A DNA stretch of 64,000 bases. Source: CAZBNB01 sp964493245 (GTDB lineage: Bacteria > Pseudomonadota > Gammaproteobacteria > Legionellales > Legionellaceae). Within the stretch, counting starts at the first letter, position 1; each line of letters begins with the position of its first letter. Below are positions 8,547-17,811 of the stretch, piece by piece. Below the pieces are notes generated by a model. That model ran no database searches and had not been told where the DNA came from. It worked only from the letters and a program-made list of their open reading frames with translations. The translations under genes and the position numbers were made by a program. The stretch lies in contig CAZBNB010000003.1 in assembly GCA_964493245.1 (NCBI GenBank), positions 79,193 to 143,192 of the forward strand, written 5' to 3'.

Positions 8547-10328
8547 TTAAACCAATTGTGCTGCTAAATGAGGCGGCTGAATGACGGCCGCTTTCTCCTC
8601 CACCTGCATTGCCTCAATCAGCAACTGTAATCGGCTGCGTCCTTGATAGTGGTTTAAATCAACACGGTATAACGCGTGAATATATTCAGCACGATGGTTT
8701 GGCCAACTTTTTAAGTCCACATTAAACGCAATGGCGTCAACCGGTTCACCGACAGATGGGAAAGCGAGCGTCAATTTTAAATGATGTTGACCAACCAACC
8801 GCTGATCTAAAATTTCGAAGGTATTATCAAATAAGGGCTCAGGAAATTGTTGTCCCCATGGCCCTGATTCTTGTAACAACACGGCCAACTCAAGATTGAG
8901 CTCTGTTGCTTCGAGAGGACCATCACTGAGGTATATATTTTCACATTGGCTCAGATCTAAATGTAAACTCACCTCGGCAACAAAAGCATCTCTAAACGCC
9001 TCAAAATGCGCGCGGGGAATACTTAAACCAGCGGCCATGGCGTGACCACCGAACTTGTTCATTAATTTAGGGTGACTGCGATCAATAGCCGCTAATACAT
9101 CTCGGATATTCAAGCCACTGACCGATCGCGCCGATCCTTTTAATTCGTCATCATTCACCATCGCAAAAGCAATGGTTGGGCGATTATAACGATCTTTTAA
9201 GCGTCCAGCTAAAATACCAATCACCCCTTGATGCCAGGCTGGATCCATCATACACAACGCAACAGGCAATACATCTGTTTCGGGAGAAACAGATAATGAT
9301 AGTTTTTGTAACGCCGCCAAGGCTTGCTCTTTCATCTCTGCCTCAATTTTGCGGCGCTCTTGATTCAATTCATCTAATTCTTTCGCTAAGCCGCGTGCGA
9401 TTGCAAGATCTTGGCTCAATAAACAATTAATTCCTAACGACATATCATCCAAACGGCCCGCAGCGTTCAACCGAGGTGCCACTGAAAAGCCCAAATCACT
9501 GGCTTTTAGCTGATCCAGTTGTCGGTTACTGACCTCAATCAGCGCTTGAATACCGGGCCTCACGAATCCCTTACGCATACGCGCTAATCCTTGATTAACC
9601 AAGATGCGATTATTTTGATCTAATGCCACCACATCAGCCACCGTTCCCAAGGCCACGAGATCTAACCATTGGCTCATATTCGGCTCAGCTAAGTTTTGTG
9701 ACACAAACCAATTGTTTTGTACCAGCCGACGACGCAAGGCCAACAGGGTATAAAAAATAACCCCCACGCCCGCGATCGATTTGCTCGCAAAAACATCACC
9801 GACTTGATTGGGATTGACAATTGCACATGCTTTGGGTGTTTCTTCAGCGGGCAAATGGTGATCGGTAATCAACACATCGATCCCCGCTGCACAGGCAGCT
9901 TCCACACCATCTATACTGGCAATTCCATTATCCACTGTGATGATTAAGTCAGGCTTTTGACGCTCGGCCACGGCAACAATGGCGGGCGTCAGTCCATAAC
10001 CATACTCAAAACGATTCGGCACCAAAAAATCGACATGTCGCGCACCCAAAGCCTGTAGCGCACTGACTGCTAACGCCGTTGACGTTGCGCCATCAGCATC
10101 AAAATCACCGATAATCAGGATGCGCTCTTGATGGATGAGTGCTTGCTCCAAACGATCACAGGCTTTTTCAATGTCGGTGAGATCGTGAAACGGCAACAAG
10201 GATTGCAACCGCATATCCAGCTTGGCTTCACAATCAATCCCACGAGAGGCATAAATACGTTGTAACACCGGGTGTATATTGGCAAGGGATTGGGGGGAGT
10301 GTTCTATTAACCGTTGTCTGATTCTCAT
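8547..10328 (-). CDS. recJ: Single-stranded-DNA-specific exonuclease RecJ
   Basis: A 593-residue 5'-3' ssDNA exonuclease used in RecF-pathway recombination and mismatch repair. DHH-superfamily motifs follow in order: LIIGDFDADGATSTAL, LIITVDNGI, VLITDHHLP, then the DHHA1-region GRSxx-like motif GSARSVSGLNIRD with KFGGHAMAAGLS. The C-terminal OB-type domain is present. The frame extends 63 bases further to a TTG at 10391, but the ATG at 10328 (MRIRQRLIE) gives the normal start and has AAGGG just upstream. The cytochrome gene follows at once. Confidence 0.94.
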   Translation of the reverse strand: MRIRQRLIEHSPQSLANIHPVLQRIYASRGIDCEAKLDMRLQSLLPFHDLTDIEKACDRLEQALIHQERILIIGDFDADGATSTALAVSALQALGARHVDFLVPNRFEYGYGLTPAIVAVAERQKPDLIITVDNGIASIDGVEAACAAGIDVLITDHHLPAEETPKACAIVNPNQVGDVFASKSIAGVGVIFYTLLALRRRLVQNNWFVSQNLAEPNMSQWLDLVALGTVADVVALDQNNRILVNQGLARMRKGFVRPGIQALIEVSNRQLDQLKASDLGFSVAPRLNAAGRLDDMSLGINCLLSQDLAIARGLAKELDELNQERRKIEAEMKEQALAALQKLSLSVSPETDVLPVALCMMDPAWHQGVIGILAGRLKDRYNRPTIAFAMVNDDELKGSARSVSGLNIRDVLAAIDRSHPKLMNKFGGHAMAAGLSIPRAHFEAFRDAFVAEVSLHLDLSQCENIYLSDGPLEATELNLELAVLLQESGPWGQQFPEPLFDNTFEILDQRLVGQHHLKLTLAFPSVGEPVDAIAFNVDLKSWPNHRAEYIHALYRVDLNHYQGRSRLQLLIEAMQVEEKAAVIQPPHLAAQLV

Positions 10329-10455
10329 GTCCCTTGAACCGAATAATGTGCGAAAAATACGAATAAACAGATTATACCCGTAATCATTCAAAATACTATA
10401 TTTTAAGCACTAGATCGCCGAACTGTCCTATTCATTAAAGCCCCTAATAGCGCGT

Positions 10456-10848
10456 TTATATTTGAGATGTCACTTTCTCAACGACATTATCATTGATTTC
10501 GATAGAAATGGTTGGTTTAGGAACAAAACACGAAGCACTATAACTAAAGAAAGACCAAAAACAAGCATTTATACATCGCTGTTCACTGACCACTTGCACT
10601 TCGTCGGAAAGAGGAAATACACGGCTATTATTAAATGGAGGTAAAGGGCTCTCACTTCGAGAGTCTTTTGGGGTAGGTGTGTTTTTAACATGATTGGGCG
10701 CAACAGTTTCACCACTTGGCATCGGTGACACTGGTGACACCTGACGACGAGCCATCATTCGAGACAAAACATGACTTCGACGACTCCGTTTGGATTTCGA
10801 GTCACGAAGTGGATTTGAGGATGTATATTTATAAAACGAACCAAACAT
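10456..10848 (-). CDS. Hypothetical protein, basic Ser/Arg-rich N-terminus
   Basis: An isolated 130-residue frame between recJ and a non-coding AT-rich region. The first 60 residues are Ser/Arg/Lys/Pro-rich (for example KSKRSRRSHVLSRMMARR), and the C-terminal half has a short hydrophobic, Cys-containing stretch (CINACFWSFFSYSASC). There is no recognisable domain or signal peptide, and no convincing ribosome binding site precedes the ATG. It could be a small effector-like protein or a chance frame; the low-complexity composition leaves this open. Confidence 0.38.
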   Translation of the reverse strand: MFGSFYKYTSSNPLRDSKSKRSRRSHVLSRMMARRQVSPVSPMPSGETVAPNHVKNTPTPKDSRSESPLPPFNNSRVFPLSDEVQVVSEQRCINACFWSFFSYSASCFVPKPTISIEINDNVVEKVTSQI

Positions 10849-11227
10849 TATAAGTGAAATGACATAAATTTAACATATTGTGCCATTTTTTTGACCATAT
10901 TTCAATGAAATATGGCTTTTTGTAGCGCGGTATGATTTTTAAATAAGCTTAAGTAAGGAATACTCATTTGATAGAAAATTATCAAATGCTCATACTGCAC
11001 ACCATATCGGTCTAATTTCTCACAAACTGTGAGTAACTTTTCATCTTGTTGTCTTGATCAATTTGTACTAAGACTTTACAAAATACGTAACACATTGAAA
11101 AATAATGATATTTTATGAAAGTGTATTCTTGTTTACCATGATGGTTATCCACATTTTTTGTGGATAACTTTGTGGGTAGTTATTGAAAACCCTTAAAATC
11201 ATCGCTTATAACGGCATGAGTCGAAAT
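10849..11227. other. AT-rich non-coding region with clustered palindromes (candidate origin or regulatory region)
   Basis: No convincing gene in 379 bp. The stretch holds several small perfect inverted repeats: CCATATTTCA/TGAAATATGG at 10895-10915, CATTTGATA/TATCAAATG at 10965-10988 and CTCACA/TGTGAG at 11019-11033. A pair of convergent DnaA boxes follows at 11145-11167. The run 11035-11140 is strongly AT-rich. This organisation resembles a bacterial replication origin (AT-rich unwinding region plus DnaA sites), but dnaA, dnaN, gidA and rpmH are not nearby in this window. Confidence 0.45.
11145..11167. promoter_or_regulatory. Two convergent consensus DnaA boxes
   Basis: TTATCCACA at 11145-11153 and its reverse complement TGTGGATAA at 11159-11167 both match the DnaA box consensus TTATNCACA exactly, with five T residues between them. 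A weaker box-like TTGTGGGTA follows at about 11171. The pair could bind DnaA for initiation, titration or autoregulated transcription. Confidence 0.7.
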
Positions 11228-11599
11228 CTACCAATTTGTCAGAAATCCCAATGCCACTTTACGATTTTCATTGAGTAAGACATTAAATGTTCGGCATGCA
11301 GCCCCTATCGACATACACTCTACGCCAATACGTTTAATGCTCATTGCTTGGATAAACTGAGGAGAAGGTAATTGACCCAATTGGTTATGACCAATCAGTA
11401 TCACTTCAGGAGAAGACTCAAGAATATCATTCAAATGTTCTAATGATAATTCTTGAACAGCATGTACAGGCCAGTTTACAATGATACACGATGCTGTAAT
11501 TAAAGTAGACGTGCAATATTCAATGCCTTGTACGGTAATTGAACTATCAGAATAAGACTGGATTGCATTTTTTTCAGCAGGTTCTTGTTGAATATCCAT
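11228..11599 (-). CDS. Mth938-like domain protein (DUF498 family)
   Basis: A 123-residue protein resembling the MTH938/Xcc1710 family, whose eukaryotic relatives include the complex I assembly factor NDUFAF3. Fitting features are the ITVQGIEYC-like start, a central PEVILIGHNQLGQLPS segment and the C-terminal GIGxEC-like KRIGVECMSIGAACRTFNVLL. The bacterial role is unknown. It diverges from the next gene with only 25 bp between the start codons, so at least one promoter must lie inside the opposite gene. Confidence 0.72.
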   Translation of the reverse strand: MDIQQEPAEKNAIQSYSDSSITVQGIEYCTSTLITASCIIVNWPVHAVQELSLEHLNDILESSPEVILIGHNQLGQLPSPQFIQAMSIKRIGVECMSIGAACRTFNVLLNENRKVALGFLTNW

Positions 11600-11624
11600 G
11601 AGAAAATTAAATTAAAAAAACAAT

Positions 11625-12443
11625 ATGAAGATTGTACTCGCTTCCACATTAAATGTCCTCCCTGAAAGCACGACACCCGTGCCACATCAAGGCGACTTTT
11701 ACAGCCATTTACTACACTGCTTAGGCTTTTCAAACGATGGCATACCCGTTGCCGACTTATTAAGGCAGTTACATCATCTAGAAGGTGATTGGCTTGTTGC
11801 ATCCCCCATTTATTGGCAAGCCACACACAATGATGTCATGATTATGAATGCAGGCGATACTTTAGGGCTTTCGGAAGAAGCAGGACAAGCTTGGTTTCAG
11901 GCATTCAGCGAGTGCGTTGCGAGTTGGGGATTTAAAGTACGCTATCACAATGCATACACTTGGTTAATTCAGCCGCATGAAGCCCCCCCTATTCACGCCA
12001 AACCCGTCATGCAATTGATACATCAATCGATGATGGTACATCTAAAAGCATTGGATCACAGTCTTTACTGGCAAAAGTTTCTCACTGAAATACAGCTATT
12101 TTTTTCAGCCCATGCTTTAAATCGCCAGCATACCAAGCAACCTTTAAACGGCGTTTGGTTATGGGGTGCTGGGCATCTTTCGCAAAGCGAGCAATTGATA
12201 TTGGTTCAGGATGATTCTTTATTACCTATCGCCAAATTACTTTCGAAACAAACCGCTTTCATTCTACCCGGCAAGCGTTACACTGAAGATACTTTACTCA
12301 TAGCACACACCTTAAATGATGATTTATTAACCAAAATTCCGCATCATCAAACACACACATGGTATTGGAATAACATAGCCTATCAAAGCAAAGCAAGCTC
12401 AAAACTAAAACAACTGCTAACCAAATTATTCCAGCTTCGATAA
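11625..12443 (+). CDS. RpfE-like / COG4255-type conserved protein
   Basis: A 272-residue cytosolic protein. The motif LNGVWLWGAGHL at about residues 174-185 resembles the conserved NxxWxWGxG of the Xanthomonas RpfE family (also annotated as phosphoglycerate-mutase-like), which commonly sits next to recJ, as here. Other visible features are paired Trp/His positions (GDWLVASPIYWQ, HTWYWNN). Biochemical function is unsettled in the family, and the assignment is by motif and neighbourhood only. No strong ribosome binding site is visible before the ATG. Confidence 0.5.
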   Translation: MKIVLASTLNVLPESTTPVPHQGDFYSHLLHCLGFSNDGIPVADLLRQLHHLEGDWLVASPIYWQATHNDVMIMNAGDTLGLSEEAGQAWFQAFSECVASWGFKVRYHNAYTWLIQPHEAPPIHAKPVMQLIHQSMMVHLKALDHSLYWQKFLTEIQLFFSAHALNRQHTKQPLNGVWLWGAGHLSQSEQLILVQDDSLLPIAKLLSKQTAFILPGKRYTEDTLLIAHTLNDDLLTKIPHHQTHTWYWNNIAYQSKASSKLKQLLTKLFQLR

Positions 12444-12585
12444 GCAGCATATTCATTCAAAATACAGATTTATTTTAACGATTTTTTTTCATTTGAAATG
12501 CAAGTGCCAAAAATTAAACATTAAGATACCTAAAAAAACAAAAAAGGCTCAAGCAGCTGTAATATCTGCTAATGGTATTTCGCAA

Positions 12586-14796
12586 TTATGCCACCACACG
12601 TCGCGCTTCTAATACATTCGGAATTTGGCTTAAACGATTTAACAAGCGCGACAAACTGTTTAACCCATCTATTTCCATTTTAAGGTTAATTTGAGTAATA
12701 TTTTCTTGCTTGTCTGTTTCGGTTTGTAAAGCAAAAATGTGTGCTTTCTCATTAAAGAGTAACGAGGTAATGTCACGCAACAGTGTCGCCCTATCAAACG
12801 CTTTAATCACGACATCAACCGTATATAAATCTCTCGATTTACCAGAGCCCCAACTGACCTCCAAGAATCGTTGGCGTTGTTTTGATGTCGCACTGAGAAT
12901 ATTTGCACAATCTTGACGATGTACAGAAACTCCTCGGCCAATCGTGATATAACCAACCACCGTATCACCAGGCAATGGCTGACAACAGCGCGCCATATGC
13001 GTCAACAAATTACCAACACCCTCAATACGCAGATGGGTTTTACCCGAGTCACTCGCTGGCATAGCGCGTGTCATACGTTGTATTTGCTGCTCAGGTTTTT
13101 CAGCTGGCGTTAGCCGATTGAGAATTTGCGCAAGCTTAATGTCACCTCGGCAAACACCAGCATACAAGTCACTGACTGATTTAAGACCTAATGGTGCTAA
13201 AACATCGTGTAAACGCTCAACTTTAATGCCTAAGTTTTTCAACTCTTTATCAAGAATCTCACGCCCTTCGGCACAGTTTTTATCAAAATCCTGTAATTTA
13301 AACCAATGCAACACTTTTGCTTTCGCACGGGTGGTTTTTAGATAGCGTAAATGTGGATTGAGCCAATCTCGTGATGGTTTAGCCTCTTTTCCGGTTAAAA
13401 TCTCAACCCTATCACCCGTTTTTAGCGTATAAGTAAGAGGCACAATCACACCATTTACTTTGGCTCCACGACAGCGATGCCCCATTTGTGTATGTACGTG
13501 GTAAGCAAAATCCAATGTGGTCACGCCTGAGGGTAAATCTAAAATATCACCATCGGGGGTAAAAACATAAACGCGGTCTTCCAAAAACTCCGATTCAAAA
13601 GTCGCAAATACCCCTTTGTGCATCGCCACATCGCGATGCCAAGCCAAAACCTCACGTAACCATTCAATTTTACGCTCATGGCTGGCTTTGCTTTGTGTAC
13701 TCCCCTCTTTATATTTCCAATGTGCAGCCACACCCATTTCAGCCAATTCGTGCATTTTGAAAGTACGAACCTGAACTTCAAACACACGATCCTCAGGCCC
13801 CACAACCGCCGAATGCAATGATTGATACCCATTCGTTTTGGGATGAGTGATATAGTCGTCAAATTCTTTGGTTAATTGCACCCAAAGTGTATGAATTAAG
13901 CTCAACACCTCATAGCATTGGTCTTTTGTTTCTACCAATACACGCACAGCTGTCGCATCATAAATTTCATCCAATGAGACATTTTTACGCTGCATTTTAC
14001 GATAAATACTGTGAATATGTTTAGAGCGGCCATATACGGCAAAATGCTCAATATTTAATTCTTTGATATGCTGATTGAGTGTTTCAACAATAAAATTAAC
14101 GTAACGATCACGATCCAAACGTTTGGCTTTTAGCGCTACGGCAATTTCTTTATAAGTCTCTGGTTTCAAATAGCGAAACGCCAAATCCTCCATTTCCCAT
14201 TTAATCACACCGATACCCAGGCGGTTAGCTAATGGTGCATAAATTTCCATGGCTTCCGTGGCTAACTGTTGCCGCATTTGCGATGATATGGGTGCCGAAG
14301 AGCGTAATACGCATAACCTGTCAGCCAACTTAATCAAAACAACGCGGACATCATCGACCATGGCCAGTAACATTTTCCGCAGATTATCAATCTGATATTT
14401 GTGTTGGGGATATTTTTCTGTGGTGGACATGCTAGAAATGACACTCATTTTTTCCACGCCGCTAACCAAACGTGCAACGTGAGTCCCCAATTGCTCATCG
14501 ACATCTTCTAATGACAGCTCAGCATAGTGCACACTGACAAAAATAATTGCCGCTGCGAGTGTTTCCTGATCAACTTCTAAATCAGCTAACACATCGGCTA
14601 TAGCAAGCCCTTGTTGTAAACAAGACTCACCCGTTTCCGTCGCATGATCATGTCCGGCTAATTGACTTAATGTACAAGCATTTCTCAATAAAACCAAATC
14701 TTGGAAATAGCCTTTGCTACCGATGAGTTGCAACCATTGCTCAACATCGATACTGCCATCAACATTTAACGGTAGACCTTCCTTAACCTTAACCAT
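12586..14796 (-). CDS. relA: GTP pyrophosphokinase RelA (synthetase-only (p)ppGpp synthase)
   Basis: A 736-residue long RelA/SpoT homologue that makes (p)ppGpp when uncharged tRNA reaches the ribosome. Order: degenerate hydrolase domain, synthetase domain (YGRSKHIHSIYRKM and YDATAVRVLV, then YITHPKTNGYQSLHS), TGS domain (DRVYVFTPDGDILDLP) and C-terminal ACT domain. The usual HD hydrolase motif is replaced (AAAIIFVSVHYAEL), as in E. coli RelA, so it should not degrade ppGpp. It follows rlmD by 6 bp, the same pairing as in E. coli. Confidence 0.95.
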   Translation of the reverse strand: MVKVKEGLPLNVDGSIDVEQWLQLIGSKGYFQDLVLLRNACTLSQLAGHDHATETGESCLQQGLAIADVLADLEVDQETLAAAIIFVSVHYAELSLEDVDEQLGTHVARLVSGVEKMSVISSMSTTEKYPQHKYQIDNLRKMLLAMVDDVRVVLIKLADRLCVLRSSAPISSQMRQQLATEAMEIYAPLANRLGIGVIKWEMEDLAFRYLKPETYKEIAVALKAKRLDRDRYVNFIVETLNQHIKELNIEHFAVYGRSKHIHSIYRKMQRKNVSLDEIYDATAVRVLVETKDQCYEVLSLIHTLWVQLTKEFDDYITHPKTNGYQSLHSAVVGPEDRVFEVQVRTFKMHELAEMGVAAHWKYKEGSTQSKASHERKIEWLREVLAWHRDVAMHKGVFATFESEFLEDRVYVFTPDGDILDLPSGVTTLDFAYHVHTQMGHRCRGAKVNGVIVPLTYTLKTGDRVEILTGKEAKPSRDWLNPHLRYLKTTRAKAKVLHWFKLQDFDKNCAEGREILDKELKNLGIKVERLHDVLAPLGLKSVSDLYAGVCRGDIKLAQILNRLTPAEKPEQQIQRMTRAMPASDSGKTHLRIEGVGNLLTHMARCCQPLPGDTVVGYITIGRGVSVHRQDCANILSATSKQRQRFLEVSWGSGKSRDLYTVDVVIKAFDRATLLRDITSLLFNEKAHIFALQTETDKQENITQINLKMEIDGLNSLSRLLNRLSQIPNVLEARRVVA

Positions 14797-14802
14797 AACT
14801 GT

Positions 14803-16137
14803 TTAATCTCGAACAAAGAGCGCCATCGATTCAACATGCGCTGTATGGGGAAACATATCCATCACACCAGCGGAAACCAATTGATAACCGTGTTGATTAA
14901 CCAGTATACCCGCATCACGCGCGAGTGTAACGGGGTTACACGACACATAGACAATCCGCTTTGGTTTAAGCTTATCTAAATATTGCACGACTTCCAAGGC
15001 ACCTGTGCGCGGTGGGTCAATCAGTAGTTTTGTAATACCACGATTGACGAACGCATCTAAAGCATCTTTATTTTCCAGATTAGCGCAGAGAAATTCAACA
15101 TTCATCAATTGATTGGCTGCGGCATTCATGGCGGCGCGTGTAACCATGGTATCACTACCCTCTACACCAATCACTCGCGCACAAAGGCTCGCGATGGGTA
15201 ACGAAAAATTACCCAAACCACAAAATAAGTCCAATATCACATCATGCTCATTGATTTCCAACCAAGCCAGCGCTTGCGACACCATCAAGCGATTAATACT
15301 CGGATTCACTTGGGTAAAATCCGTTGGATGAAATTGGTAGGTAATATTGAACTCAGGCAGTTGATAACGCAACCAACTATCGGCATTGGGTGGATAAACC
15401 ACGTGCACACTATCTGGACCTTGCGGTTGTAAAAATAATTTAAAATCGGCTTGAGCGGCCATGTCACATAACCGCGCTAAATCAGCTTCACTGAGGGCTG
15501 ATAAGTGACGTATGATCAAAGCGACTTCGATATCACCAGCAGCCACCTCGATTTGCGCGATAGATCGCTTATCATCCAAGCTATCTAATACGGCACGAAT
15601 GAAGGGTATTTTAGACGCAACGCGTTCATCTAATACCAAACACGTTTCGATCTCGGTGATATAACGTGGTTGATGACGCTCTCTAAAACCAACCAAAGTG
15701 GATTCTTTTTTCTCAACATAACGCACGCTTAAACGTGCTTTACTGCGATAATGCCAAATTTTATCAACGATTGGTGGCATCACCTGTGTCGGTTGACAAT
15801 GTCCAATGCGTTGTAATGCGTCCATTAATGCATCTTGTTTGAATTCAATTTGACGCGAGGGTGCCACATGTTGATAAGAACAGCCGCCACAAACAGCATA
15901 ATGCGGACAAGGCGGTTCGACTCTATCAGATGATGCAGTGACAACCGTTTGTAGGCGCCCTTCGTCAAAGTCATTTTTGCGTCGTGTGTAAGTGAAGGTC
16001 ACTTCTTCATGTGGCAACGCACCTTCAATAAACGTGGTTTTTCCATCTATACGGGCAATGCCGCGACCATCGTGACTTAATTTTTCAATCACAGCAGGCA
16101 TGGGTGTTGCTGGTAATCGTGGTGATTTTCTACTCAT
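14803..16137 (-). CDS. rlmD: 23S rRNA (uracil-1939-C5)-methyltransferase RlmD
   Basis: A 444-residue SAM-dependent rRNA methyltransferase. An N-terminal TRAM-like domain is followed by the iron-sulfur cluster motif CPHYAVCGGC; a fourth Cys lies near CLVLDERV. The Rossmann methyltransferase core shows LDLFCGLGNFSLP, the LLIDPPRTGA loop, and the catalytic cysteine in VYVSCNPVTLARD. The ATG overlaps the rluB stop by 4 bp and relA follows 6 bp downstream, so rluB-rlmD-relA look cotranscribed with scpB. Confidence 0.95.
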   Translation of the reverse strand: MSRKSPRLPATPMPAVIEKLSHDGRGIARIDGKTTFIEGALPHEEVTFTYTRRKNDFDEGRLQTVVTASSDRVEPPCPHYAVCGGCSYQHVAPSRQIEFKQDALMDALQRIGHCQPTQVMPPIVDKIWHYRSKARLSVRYVEKKESTLVGFRERHQPRYITEIETCLVLDERVASKIPFIRAVLDSLDDKRSIAQIEVAAGDIEVALIIRHLSALSEADLARLCDMAAQADFKLFLQPQGPDSVHVVYPPNADSWLRYQLPEFNITYQFHPTDFTQVNPSINRLMVSQALAWLEINEHDVILDLFCGLGNFSLPIASLCARVIGVEGSDTMVTRAAMNAAANQLMNVEFLCANLENKDALDAFVNRGITKLLIDPPRTGALEVVQYLDKLKPKRIVYVSCNPVTLARDAGILVNQHGYQLVSAGVMDMFPHTAHVESMALFVRD

Positions 16138-16880
16138 GCTGTTCTCAATGCTAATTTTTCTAAAAAGGCGGCAACATCTTTGGGTGACAGTTCACTGTAT
16201 TCACCGCGCGCCAATGATCTGGGCATACTGAGATCACCGTAACGAACGCGGATTAAACGGCTGACCTCAACGCCTTGAGATTGCCACAATCGACGCACTT
16301 CACGATTACGCCCTTCACACAACACGACATGATACCAAGCATTGGTGCCTTCACCACCGCGATAATCAATTTTTTTAAAACGCGCTTCACCGTCATCCAG
16401 TTTCACCCCTTTTAACAAGGCATGGAGCACTTCTGCTTTGACTTCACCATACACACGAACAGCATATTCTCGTTCTAACTCAAATTTGGGATGCATCAAG
16501 CGATTGGCAAGTTCGCCGTTATTGGTAAAAATGAGTAATCCTGAGGTATTGATATCTAAGCGCCCTACTTGTACCCACCGGCCATGACGTAAATACGGTA
16601 AGCGATCAAACACCGTGCGTTCGTGCTTTGGGTCGTGACGGCTTGATATTTCACCGATGGGCTTATGATACAAAAGAATCCGTACTTTATCGGGTCTTTT
16701 CAGTGGGTTATCAATCACCCGACCACGAACCGTGAGTTTATCATCGGCTGTTGCGCGGGCACCTAATGTGGCTGTTGCGCCATTGACCTGAACCTGTCCT
16801 TCCTCAATCAAGCGCTCCATTTCTCGTCTAGATCCTAGACCTGCTTGACTTAATAATTTTTGTAATCGTTCACCTGTCAT
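16134..16880 (-). CDS. rluB: 23S rRNA pseudouridine(2605) synthase RluB
   Basis: A 248-residue RsuA-family pseudouridine synthase: N-terminal S4 RNA-binding domain (RLQKLLSQAGLGSRREME) and a catalytic core with the aspartate in GRLDINTSGLLIFTNNGE. The NREVRRLW motif late in the protein is typical. It overlaps scpB upstream (ATGA) and rlmD downstream. The scpA-scpB-rluB order is conserved in many gammaproteobacteria, which supports RluB over RluE/RluF. It lacks the long basic tail of E. coli RluB. Confidence 0.92.
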   Translation of the reverse strand: MTGERLQKLLSQAGLGSRREMERLIEEGQVQVNGATATLGARATADDKLTVRGRVIDNPLKRPDKVRILLYHKPIGEISSRHDPKHERTVFDRLPYLRHGRWVQVGRLDINTSGLLIFTNNGELANRLMHPKFELEREYAVRVYGEVKAEVLHALLKGVKLDDGEARFKKIDYRGGEGTNAWYHVVLCEGRNREVRRLWQSQGVEVSRLIRVRYGDLSMPRSLARGEYSELSPKDVAAFLEKLALRTA

Positions 16881-17401
16881 GATTCACCTAATAGTGGCAA
16901 ATCTGCTAGAGTTGCCAAGTTAAAATCGTTTAAAAAAGTCTGTGTTGTCGCATATAATGCGGGCTTTCCAACCACATCGCGATAGCCGACAGTGCGTATC
17001 CATTCTCTGTCTAGCAATGTTTTTAAAATGGGTGTACTCACTGTCACACCGCGTATTTCTTCAATTTCGGCCCGTGTGACGGGTTGTTTGTAAGCAATAA
17101 TAGATAATATTTCAAAAAATGCGTGAGAATATTTTGCGGGCTTATCCGTCAATAATTTGCCTATCCAAGCAGAAAAAGTGGCTTTAGTTTGAAAGCAATA
17201 GCCGCTTGATAATTGAACGAGCTCTATCGCTCGGTGCTGATAGTCTTCACGCAATGCCTCCAGTGCTTGCGTAAGGGCTGCCTGCGTTGGTTTTTCCCAT
17301 TCAGCAAACACGGTGAGCATGGCATCTGTGTTTAATGGTTCTGAGCTGCTCATTAGTAGCGCTTCTAGTATGTATTTAAGTGATGGATCTTGTGTGCTCA
17401 T
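16877..17401 (-). CDS. scpB: Segregation and condensation protein B
   Basis: A 174-residue winged-helix dimer subunit of the SMC-ScpAB condensin that compacts and segregates the chromosome. Recognisable segments are LKYILEALLMSSSEPL, the FFEILSIIAYKQPVTRAEIEEIRG core and RDVVGKPALYATTQTFLNDF. It overlaps rluB by 4 bp. Normally scpB follows scpA closely; here about 490 bp of stacked palindromic elements separate them, so scpB may need its own promoter or read-through. Confidence 0.94.
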   Translation of the reverse strand: MSTQDPSLKYILEALLMSSSEPLNTDAMLTVFAEWEKPTQAALTQALEALREDYQHRAIELVQLSSGYCFQTKATFSAWIGKLLTDKPAKYSHAFFEILSIIAYKQPVTRAEIEEIRGVTVSTPILKTLLDREWIRTVGYRDVVGKPALYATTQTFLNDFNLATLADLPLLGES

Positions 17402-17457
17402 ATTTTCTTCTTTATGTTTGCTTAACTGCTTTTTTCACTCAGCTGCAGTCCATAACC

Positions 17458-17622
17458 GCGGAAAGTATCGTGCCAAAAGCTTCACAGGGTTGGGGGTATG
17501 TTTTCAGGACACGCTAGACACATCCATGTCGCTCGGTGACCGCCATCCCTGGCGGTCGAAAGTCCTGAAAACATACCCCCAACCCTGTGAAGCTTCCGTT
17601 CAGACATTGTACTGCGACTTTT
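17458..17622. repeat. Palindromic element R4, copy 1
   Basis: About 165 bp with 33-bp perfect arms (starting AGCTTCACAGGGTTGGGGG at 17478, mirrored at 17563-17595) around a loop carrying ACATCCATGTCGCTCGGTGACCG-like sequence. Outer edges read GCGGAAAGTATCGTGCC and TTGTACTGCGAC. A second copy lies at 48611-48780 with a conserved loop but altered arms. No coding sequence. Confidence 0.85.
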
Positions 17623-17649
17623 TAAATCGTCGTTTATTTAATGACCCTA

Positions 17650-17809
17650 GGGTCTGTTGACATTTCATATGCCTACGCCCCGCGACTTGTTCGCGGGGTC
17701 CATTTCGATCTATGTTGACACGTAGAGCTTGTTTGTTAAGCAAGATCTCTGGATCCCGCGAACAAGTCGCGGGACGTAGGGCCTCTTAAGATGAAATGTC
17801 AACAGACTC
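17650..17809. mobile_element. MITE-like element R3, copy 1, flanked by TA
   Basis: A 160-bp element with terminal inverted repeats: GGGTCTGTTGACATTTCAT on the left, and on the right the complement of GAGTCTGTTGACATTTCAT. TA dinucleotides flank it at 17648-17649 and 17810-17811. An inner inverted repeat (CCCGCGACTTGTTCGCGGG against CCCGCGAACAAGTCGCGGG) makes the interior hairpin-like. There is no open reading frame. TA-flanked ends suggest mobilisation by an IS630/Tc1-mariner-type transposase. Further copies or ends are at 21143-21160, 29728-29762 and from 54503. Confidence 0.78.
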
Positions 17810-17811
17810 TA

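Noticed and set aside
17650..17809. Structured non-coding RNA or riboswitch in the R3 hairpin
   Set aside because: The same sequence recurs in unrelated contexts with TA-flanked ends, which is better explained by a mobile element.
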